Positions 15,510-20,024 of a DNA stretch of 20,024 bases are shown here, one piece after another. The notes under the pieces were generated by a model. It did not search any database. It was not told where the DNA came from and saw nothing but the letters and a program-made list of their open reading frames with translations. The stretch's first letter is position 1; the number at the start of each line of letters is the position of its first letter. This DNA comes from an uncultured Actinomyces sp. Lineage in GTDB: Bacteria > Actinomycetota > Actinomycetes > Actinomycetales > Actinomycetaceae. Made by a program: the position numbers and the translations under genes. Location of the stretch: the NCBI GenBank assembly GCA_937926195.1, contig CALEXZ010000018.1:1-20024 (forward strand), written 5' to 3'.

Positions 15510-16996
15510 GATGACGGACCTCCGTCCGTTTCGGGGGTGTCCCGCCGCGCGCTGGCGGCGGCGAAGGACGCATCTTCGGGGTTGTGAGCGCCGTCGACGT
15601 CCGAGCCGTCGGTGCCGGGGTGGTCAGTGCCGTCGACGTCCGAGCCGTCGGTGCCGGGGTGGTCAGTGCCGTCGACGTCCGAGCCGTCGGTGCCGGGGTG
15701 GTCAGTGCCGTCGGCTGCGGGCGGCGCGGGGGCTGCCGGAGCCTCCTGGCTCACGGGGGTCAGGCGGTGGCGCCAGTGGTGCGTGAGTGCGGCCACTGCC
15801 AGCATCAGCAGTCCGAGGACGGAGACGACGACGGCGCAGCCGCGTCCCGCTCCGGTGCCGACGATCGCGCCCAGGCTCGGGGCGAGCGCTCCGCCGTCGG
15901 CCAGGGCGGGCTCGGCCAGGTGGTCGGCCACGGGCCCCAGGACGGTGAAGGCGACGAGGTAGCCGCACTGGGTGAGTACGGAGATGAGGCCCCAGGCTCG
16001 CGCCTGGACGGCGTTGGGCAGCTCGATGCGCACGATGGCGTCCGCTCCGGCGTTGCCCAGCGGCAGGGCGGCGAACATCAGCAGCCCGACGGCGGCCACC
16101 CACACCATGGAGGGGCGCAGGCACAGCAGGGTCATGGCCACCCCGGCACCGGCCAGGCCCTGGGTGAGCAGGCGTGCGGGCGGTGCGGAGCTCAGCGCGG
16201 TGACGGCTGCGGACCCGATGAGGAGCCCGACGGCGGCGAGCGTCTCGCACACGCCCACGGCGCTGGCGGAGCCCAGCGGCAGCAGGATCGGCTTGAGCAG
16301 GGTCTGGACCGCGCCCATGGCGAAGGTGACGACGGTCATGAGCCCGATGACGGTGCGCAGGGCGCTGGAGGCGGTCACGGCACGCCACCCCTCCCTCAGG
16401 CGGGCGAGCAGGCCGGCGGGGTCGGCGTCGGCGGCCACCGGTCCCAGCAGGGCGCGCACGCGCGTCGTCAGGGCGACCGTCACCAGGCAGGTGGAGGCGT
16501 CCAGCAGGAGGATGCCGCTCAGCCCGATGTGCTCCAGCAGCAGCCCGGCGGCCAGCGGGGCGAGGAGGTAGCGGGCGGCCGCGGCGAGCTGGAGCAGGCC
16601 CGAGGCGCGCACGTAGTCGTCAGGGTCGACGACGTCGGTGACGGTGGCGCGCAGCGCCGGCTCCGTGAGGGCGGCCAGGCAGGAGGACAGCAGGACGCCG
16701 GCGCACACGGCCTCGACGCCTGCCCCGTGGGTCACGGCGAGGTAGACCAGTCCCAGCCCCAGCACGGATCCGCCGTCGCCCAGGATCATCATGAGCCTTC
16801 GGTCGTAGCGGTCCGCGAGGACGCCGGCCAGCGGGGCGAGAAGGACGATGGGGGCGAAGGCGCACAGCTGGACGAGGCTGACGGCCGTGGCCGAGCCGGT
16901 CGTGTTGTAGACGTGCACCCCCAGGCCAAAGGCGGTCATGCCGGTGCCCAGGGCGTTGACGAGGGCGCCGGTGACGAGGAGCAGTAGCGGGTTCAT
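15503..16996 (-). CDS. MFS transporter, drug-exporter-like, with repetitive acidic tail
   Basis: A 497-residue inner-membrane carrier. The first helix (LLLLVTGALVNALGTGMTAFGLGVHVY) leads to the loop GVLADRYDRR (about 58-67), the loop 2-3 motif of major facilitator proteins. Helices continue to about residue 405, consistent with 12 segments, and the overall pattern resembles EntS/macrolide-efflux-type exporters. From about residue 429 the tail holds three perfect copies of a 13-residue unit DGTDHPGTDGSDV, then a further 30 residues; this tail should be cytoplasmic and disordered. The start overlaps the TetR stop (ATGA), and the gene overlaps the permease start, so TetR, MFS and ABC genes look like one transcript. 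Export substrate unknown. Confidence 0.88.
   Translation of the reverse strand: MNPLLLLVTGALVNALGTGMTAFGLGVHVYNTTGSATAVSLVQLCAFAPIVLLAPLAGVLADRYDRRLMMILGDGGSVLGLGLVYLAVTHGAGVEAVCAGVLLSSCLAALTEPALRATVTDVVDPDDYVRASGLLQLAAAARYLLAPLAAGLLLEHIGLSGILLLDASTCLVTVALTTRVRALLGPVAADADPAGLLARLREGWRAVTASSALRTVIGLMTVVTFAMGAVQTLLKPILLPLGSASAVGVCETLAAVGLLIGSAAVTALSSAPPARLLTQGLAGAGVAMTLLCLRPSMVWVAAVGLLMFAALPLGNAGADAIVRIELPNAVQARAWGLISVLTQCGYLVAFTVLGPVADHLAEPALADGGALAPSLGAIVGTGAGRGCAVVVSVLGLLMLAVAALTHHWRHRLTPVSQEAPAAPAPPAADGTDHPGTDGSDVDGTDHPGTDGSDVDGTDHPGTDGSDVDGAHNPEDASFAAASARRDTPETDGGPSSC
15584..15714. repeat. 39-bp tandem repeat within the MFS gene
   Basis: Units at 15584-15622, 15623-15661 and 15662-15700 are followed by a 14-base partial copy to 15714. 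Units 2 and 3 are identical; unit 1 differs at two bases near its edge. The length is a multiple of three, so copy-number change would lengthen or shorten the protein tail by 13 residues without a frameshift. Confidence 0.92.
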
Positions 16997-17637
16997 GCGT
17001 CGTGTCCTTCCTGCTTCTGCGCGCCCATGATCTGAACGATCTGGTCGACGTCGACTCCCAGGCAGCGGGCGACGGCGAGCAGGACGGTTGCCTGCCTGCG
17101 GGCGGCCTCATCGCTGTCGGAGGCCACGACACCCTCGTCCATGAGCGTTCCGGCCAGGGTGATGATGATCTCGGCCAGCCCCAGCGGATCCTCGCAGTCG
17201 AACTCGCCCGAGGCAACGCCGTCGGCGATGACCTCCGCCAGGACCGGGGCACCCAGGCGGAGCATCTCGTTGAGGGCCAGCAGGTGGAAGTCTGCGTCGC
17301 GGGTGGCGTTGAAGTGCTCGGAGAGCACCTGGGCGCCCGGGCTTTCTGCGACCCGCATCGAGCCGATGACGTACAGCAGGCGCTCCAGGGCCGGCCGCTC
17401 GACGACGGCGGCAGCGCGGGCACGCTGGACCATGGTGACGGTCTCGCGCTCGACGATGCCCCGAAGGATCGCCTCCTTGCTGGCGAAGTGGTGGTACAGG
17501 GTGCCCTTGGCGATGCCGACCTCGCGCAGGACGTCATGGATGGTCATGCGCCCGTACCCCTTGGCGAGGATGAGCGCCTCGGCGGCATCGAGGATCTCCT
17601 CGCGGCGGACCCCGGCGGGTTTGACGGTGCGTGTCAT
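16993..17637 (-). CDS. TetR-family transcriptional regulator
   Basis: A 214-residue repressor, likely controlling the efflux operon it heads. The N-terminal helix-turn-helix spans about residues 31-55 (MTIHDVLREVGIAKGTLYHHF then ASKEAIL), with the conserved GTLYHHF recognition-helix ending of TetR proteins. The rest is a ligand-binding helical domain without a recognisable signature. Start ATG 17637 follows AAAGGAGAGG at about 8 nt. A perfect 17-bp palindrome lies 16-32 nt upstream, suggesting autoregulation. The stop overlaps the MFS start (ATGA). The inducing ligand, probably an exported compound, is unknown. Confidence 0.93.
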   Translation of the reverse strand: MTRTVKPAGVRREEILDAAEALILAKGYGRMTIHDVLREVGIAKGTLYHHFASKEAILRGIVERETVTMVQRARAAAVVERPALERLLYVIGSMRVAESPGAQVLSEHFNATRDADFHLLALNEMLRLGAPVLAEVIADGVASGEFDCEDPLGLAEIIITLAGTLMDEGVVASDSDEAARRQATVLLAVARCLGVDVDQIVQIMGAQKQEGHDA

Positions 17638-17652
17638 GGATTCCTCTCCTTT

Positions 17653-17669
17653 ACCGACCGACGGTCGGT
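17653..17669. promoter_or_regulatory. TetR-type operator upstream of the regulator gene
   Basis: ACCGACCG-A-CGGTCGGT is a perfect 8-1-8 inverted repeat of the kind bound by many TetR repressors. It lies 16-32 nt before the TetR start. A TTGACG at 17673-17678 (minus strand) could be a -35 box, with a weak GGTAAA 17 nt away, which would put the operator between -35 and -10. That promoter would start transcription inside the ribosome site, so its exact position is uncertain. Confidence 0.8.
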
Positions 17670-17901
17670 CTACGTCAATGATGGCTCATCCTGCCCCGGT
17701 CCACAACCCCTGACACGCCCGGCCCCCGCGCGACCTCACACAGCGCAGCTCCCTGCCGTTCGCGCACAGCGCCTGCGCACAGCCCCTGCGCACACGGCCC
17801 CGACACCTCCACGCAGCGTCTGCGCACGCCGCCCCTGCACGCCCCGTCACCGCCCGCACGCCGGCCCGCACACCCGCGCGACGCGACACCGCGTCCTCCA
17901 G

Positions 17902-17932
17902 TTGTCGCGTGAGGGGGCTGGGCTGGTACAGT
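17902..17932 (+). promoter_or_regulatory. Promoter of tRNA-Arg
   Basis: TGG followed by TACAGT (17927-17932) is an extended -10 box ending 10 nt before the mature tRNA. TTGTCG (17902-17907) is a possible -35 with a long 19-nt spacer. The upstream 17700-17890 stretch is C-rich and gene-free, with TGCGCAC at 17774, 17787 and 17821. Confidence 0.55.
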
Positions 17933-17942
17933 CTCGCCCCGG

Positions 17943-18018
17943 GCCCCGGTAGCTCAGTGGATAGAGCGTCTGCCTCCGGAGCAGAAGGTCGCAGGTTCGA
18001 ATCCTGTCCGGGGCACCA
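17943..18018 (+). tRNA. tRNA-Arg (anticodon CCG), CCA encoded
   Basis: The 76 bases fold as a standard cloverleaf. Acceptor stem GCCCCGG pairs with CCGGGGC, D-stem GCTC with GAGC, anticodon stem TCTGC with GCAGA around CTCCGGA, and T-arm GCAGG-TTCGAAT-CCTGT (one G-U pair). The anticodon CCG (17976-17978) reads the arginine codon CGG. The discriminator is A, and CCA is encoded at 18016-18018. It has its own promoter and terminator. It lies 787 bp upstream of argS2, whose product charges tRNA-Arg, on the same strand. Confidence 0.97.
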
Positions 18019-18026
18019 CACCACCC

Positions 18027-18054
18027 AAGGCCCCGTCACGGATGGCGGGGCCTT
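18027..18054 (+). terminator. Terminator of tRNA-Arg
   Basis: An 11-bp stem (AAGGCCCCGTC with GGCGGGGCCTT, including one G-T pair) closes the 6-nt loop ACGGAT. It begins 9 nt after the CCA end and is followed by CCTCGT. Confidence 0.75.
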
Positions 18055-18144
18055 CCTCGTGCCCGCGCGCCGAGGGGCAGGGTGGACGCCCTGGGTATGA
18101 GGCCACGGCCCAGGGCCCGACCGTGACGTCGCACGAGGGCCGGG

Positions 18145-18168
18145 CGGTTCGGTGGGGTCACCCAACCG
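18145..18168 (-). terminator. Hairpin after the antitoxin-like gene, possible terminator
   Basis: CGGTT pairs with AACCG and GGTG with CACC, separated by a C-C mismatch, around a GGGT loop. It lies 26 bp past the stop of the ribbon-helix-helix gene on the minus strand. No T-run follows, so termination is only suggested. Confidence 0.35.
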
Positions 18169-18193
18169 GGCCCGTGGTGGTCCGCCTACAAGG

Positions 18194-18529
18194 TCAGGTG
18201 GTGGCCAGGTAGGCCTCGACGGCGTCGCGGATGACCGCGCTGGCGGTGGTGTTGTGTTCGCGGACGTAGGCGTCCAGGGCGTCGTTGGTGGACTCGGGCA
18301 GACGCACCTGGCGGCGCGGGGAGCGGCCGGTGCCGGTGGCGTGGTCCCGGCCGAGGCCGGGACGACCACGCAGGATGGCGTCGAGCTCGTCATCGCTGAT
18401 GCGCGAGCCGTCGCGGGGGGTGCCGCGCCGGACGGTGCCGATACGACCGGTGGTGACGTCCTCGTCAAGCTGGCTGTAGTAGGCCTGCTCGGCGGCGGTG
18501 AACTGGCGGGTGCTGTCCATGTCTGTCAT
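18194..18529 (-). CDS. Ribbon-helix-helix protein, antitoxin-like
   Basis: A 111-residue protein whose C-terminal third has a CopG/Arc-type ribbon-helix-helix: strand RQVRLP (73-78), helix STNDALDAYVREH (80-92), turn NTTASAVI and second helix RDAVEAYLAT. Such domains bind DNA as dimers and are common in antitoxins that repress their own operon. The N-terminal part (TAAEQAYYSQLDEDVTTG) is acidic and could be the toxin-binding arm; this order differs from classical CopG antitoxins but occurs in small actinobacterial toxin-antitoxin pairs (from memory, not searched). The only upstream partner on the strand is a 49-codon toxin-like remnant. ATG 18529 is used; ATG 18520 has a similarly weak ribosome site. 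Confidence 0.75.
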   Translation of the reverse strand: MTDMDSTRQFTAAEQAYYSQLDEDVTTGRIGTVRRGTPRDGSRISDDELDAILRGRPGLGRDHATGTGRSPRRQVRLPESTNDALDAYVREHNTTASAVIRDAVEAYLATT

Positions 18530-18590
18530 CTCTTGATCATCTCGTTGGCTGCTCTGTGGCTGCTCTGTGTGCGGGGTACCGCGGGAGCGG

Positions 18591-18621
18591 GTCAGACGTG
18601 CCCCGGCGGGGTGCGTCTGAC
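18591..18621. other. Strong hairpin between the toxin-like remnant and antitoxin-like gene
   Basis: GTCAGACG (18591-18598) pairs perfectly with CGTCTGAC (18614-18621). Inside, two G-T wobbles and CCCC/GGGG continue the stem to 14 bp around a GGC loop. It lies 19 nt past the remnant's stop and about 60 nt before the antitoxin-like start, on the minus strand. It could be a terminator, an attenuator or an operator. A tandem 11-bp repeat TGGCTGCTCTG (18546-18556, 18557-18567) lies on its far side. Confidence 0.6.
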
Positions 18622-18639
18622 GTGTGTTGGGTAGGACTG

Positions 18640-18789
18640 TCAGCGTTCGCTGGGCGGGACGAGGTGGCGGTAGAGGTCAGTGACCTCCATGGCGTGGAAG
18701 ATGGTGCGCCGCCCGGTGCCGTCAACGCTAACGCCCACCTCGAGGTAGCGCAGGGCGTCAGGATCTCGCGTGGGGCCGTCCGCGGCCAT
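18640..18789 (-). CDS. 49-residue ORF, probable C-terminal remnant of a toxin
   Basis: The frame runs from ATG 18789 to TGA 18640. LEVGVSVDGTGRRTIFHAME followed by VTDLYRHLVP resembles the last half of small actinobacterial toxins of roughly 90 residues, in which a strand-turn-strand LEV.V..D.G leads to a FHAM or IHAM segment. This is a recalled pattern, not a search result. The matching region starts almost at the first codon, so an N-terminal half seems missing. The base just upstream enters the -10 region of argS2, so the ORF has no room for its own promoter outside the argS2 gene. It precedes the antitoxin-like gene, the usual toxin-antitoxin order. Whether it is translated is uncertain. 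Confidence 0.4.
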   Translation of the reverse strand: MAADGPTRDPDALRYLEVGVSVDGTGRRTIFHAMEVTDLYRHLVPPSER

Positions 18790-18793
18790 CCGG

Positions 18794-18799
18794 TAGCCT
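18794..18799 (+). promoter_or_regulatory. -10 box of a leaderless argS2 promoter
   Basis: TAGCCT is followed by six bases (GTGCCC) and the GTG start codon, exactly as in argS1 (TACCCT, six bases, GTG). No ribosome binding site intervenes and no -35 consensus is evident. Upstream of the -10 box the two argS regions show no clear similarity. Confidence 0.6.
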
Positions 18800-18805
18800 G
18801 TGCCC

Positions 18806-20024
18806 GTGACCCCAGAAGAGCTTGCCGCAGCGATCCGCTCCGTCCTCGTCTCCGCCGTCGCCTCCGGGCAGATCGCCCTGGACGGGGAGATCCCCGTACC
18901 CCACGTGGAGCGACCCCGCAACCGCGACCACGGCGACTGGGCCACCAACGTCGCCATGCAGCTGGCCAAGAAGGCCGGGACCAGCCCGCGTGCCCTGGCC
19001 GGGGTCCTCGCCACCGGCCTGGAGGCCGTTGACGGCATCGCCTCGGTGGAGGTGGCCGGACCCGGGTTCCTCAACATCCGCCTGGATGCGGCCAGCGCAG
19101 GCGAGCTGGCCCGCACCATTGTGGAGGCGGGGGAGGCCTACGGGCGCAACGAGACCCTGGCCAGCCAGCACGTCAACCTCGAGTACGTCTCAGCCAACCC
19201 CACCGGGCCGGTGCACCTGGGCGGGGCCCGGTGGGCCGCCGTCGGCGACTCCCTGGCCCGGATCCTGTCCGCCTGCGGGGCCGCCGTGACCCGCGAGTAC
19301 TACTTCAACGACCACGGCACCCAGATCGACCACTTCGCCGCCTCCCTGCTGGCCAGCGCCCGCGGCCAGGCCACCCCCGAGGACGGCTACGGCGGCGACT
19401 ACATCGCCGAGACCGCCCAGGAGGTCACGGCCGGTGAGCTGGCCGCCGGGCGCCCCGACCCCGCCACCCTGCCCGAGGCCGAGGCCACCGAGGTCTTCCG
19501 CGCCCGGGGCGTGGACCTCATGTTCGCCGCCGTCAAGGCCGAGCTGCACGCCTTCCGCTCCGACTTCGACGTCTTCTTCCACGAGGACTCCCTGCACACC
19601 TCCGGGGCCGTGGAGCGGGCCATTGACCGCCTGCGTGAGCGCGGCGTCATCTTCCAGGCCGACGGCGCCACCTGGCTGCGCACCACCGACTTCGGGGACG
19701 ACAAGGACCGCGTCCTGATCAAGTCCGACGGCAACGCCGCCTACTTCGCCGCCGACCTGGCCTACTACCTGGACAAGCGTGAGCGCGGCGCCGACTGCGC
19801 CGTCTACCTGCTGGGCGCGGACCACCACGGCTACGTCGGTCGCATGATGGCCATGTGCGCCGCCTTCGGGGACACCCCCGGCGTCAATATGCAGATCATT
19901 ATCGGCCAGCTCGTCAACCTGGTACGTGACGGCGCCCCGGTGCGCATGTCCAAGCGCGCCGGCACCATTGTCACCCTGGAGGACCTGGTGGGGGCCGTCG
20001 GCGTGGACGCGGCCCGCTACGCCC
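18806..20024 (+). CDS. argS: Arginyl-tRNA synthetase, copy 2 (runs off right edge)
   Basis: The first 406 residues of a second class I arginyl-tRNA synthetase. It begins MTPEELAAAIRSVL and follows copy 1 almost without gaps, with one codon fewer in the first 40. NPTGPVHLGG (the HIGH-type motif), RMSKR (the KMSKS-type motif), EYYFNDHGTQID and GADHHGY are all present, so the visible part should be active. By eye about four residues in five match copy 1; differences concentrate in residues 15-40 and 175-240. The start GTG is set by the alignment and by the TAGCCT box 6 nt upstream. It faces away from copy 1 and lies downstream of tRNA-Arg(CCG). The frame is open to the window end. Confidence 0.95.
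   Translation, partial: MTPEELAAAIRSVLVSAVASGQIALDGEIPVPHVERPRNRDHGDWATNVAMQLAKKAGTSPRALAGVLATGLEAVDGIASVEVAGPGFLNIRLDAASAGELARTIVEAGEAYGRNETLASQHVNLEYVSANPTGPVHLGGARWAAVGDSLARILSACGAAVTREYYFNDHGTQIDHFAASLLASARGQATPEDGYGGDYIAETAQEVTAGELAAGRPDPATLPEAEATEVFRARGVDLMFAAVKAELHAFRSDFDVFFHEDSLHTSGAVERAIDRLRERGVIFQADGATWLRTTDFGDDKDRVLIKSDGNAAYFAADLAYYLDKRERGADCAVYLLGADHHGYVGRMMAMCAAFGDTPGVNMQIIIGQLVNLVRDGAPVRMSKRAGTIVTLEDLVGAVGVDAARYA

Larger units (their letters stand above)
18794..20024 (+). repeat. Inverted repeat arm B (argS2 5' part and -10 box)
   Basis: Partner of 1051-2284. Together they form inverted repeats of at least 1.2 kb separated by about 16.5 kb that contain the cas operon, the array, the efflux operon and tRNA-Arg. 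Confidence 0.8.

Noticed and set aside
15584..16987. 467-codon plus-strand frame opposite the MFS gene
   Set aside because: It is rich in Gly, Gln and Asp with no domain pattern and mirrors the codon structure of the MFS gene on the other strand.
17943..18018. tRNA-Arg as an integration site of a mobile element
   Set aside because: I found no second copy of the tRNA 3' end in the window and no integrase or transposase gene.

Overview
The window is GC-rich DNA (close to 70% G+C by eye) with strongly G/C-ending codons, many GTG starts and ATGA/GTGA stop-start overlaps. The argS-lysA pair, a type I-E CRISPR repeat ending GGGGATGATCC(C) and TANNNT-type -10 boxes suggest a high-GC actinobacterium, plausibly a member of the Actinomycetaceae. 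The organism is an inference and was not checked against any database.

Layout. (1) 1-2272, minus strand: argS1 (arginyl-tRNA synthetase) overlaps the start of lysA (diaminopimelate decarboxylase), which runs off the left edge. (2) 2273-2436: divergent control region with a leaderless-type argS promoter and a good promoter for the cas genes, whose -35/spacer region carries a perfect GACATC-C-GATGTC palindrome. (3) 2437-11598, plus strand: a complete, tightly coupled type I-E operon, cas3-cse1-cse2-cas7-cas5-cas6e-cas1-cas2. (4) 11599-11989: a 56-bp leader and a six-repeat CRISPR array whose last two repeats are degenerate; the last keeps its hairpin through a compensatory base-pair change. (5) 11990-12303: non-coding, ending in a 15-bp hairpin. 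(6) 12304-17637, minus strand: a four-gene operon of a TetR regulator, an MFS exporter with a three-copy 39-bp tandem repeat in its tail, a MacB/FtsX-type permease and its ATPase. A perfect 17-bp TetR-type palindrome lies upstream. (7) 17943-18018: tRNA-Arg(CCG) with its own promoter and terminator. (8) 18194-18789, minus strand: a ribbon-helix-helix antitoxin-like gene and a 49-codon remnant that looks like the C-terminal half of its toxin. (9) 18806 to the right edge, plus strand: argS2, a second, intact-looking arginyl-tRNA synthetase gene.

How it fits together. The core is an apparently functional adaptive immune system: Cas1-Cas2 acquisition, Cascade surveillance and Cas3 nuclease-helicase, with a small array. 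Beside it is a TetR-controlled efflux operon combining an MFS pump and an ABC exporter. The most unusual feature is that the whole CRISPR/efflux/tRNA segment is bracketed by two closely related argS genes in inverted orientation. Both have the same unusual promoter geometry, a TASCCT -10 box exactly 6 nt before a GTG start, implying leaderless mRNAs. The tRNA-Arg gene and a truncated toxin lie at the argS2 side. This suggests that gene duplication, possibly followed by inversion between the two copies, shaped the locus. I did not find a plainly new defence system; the inverted argS pair and its arrangement are the best candidates for follow-up.
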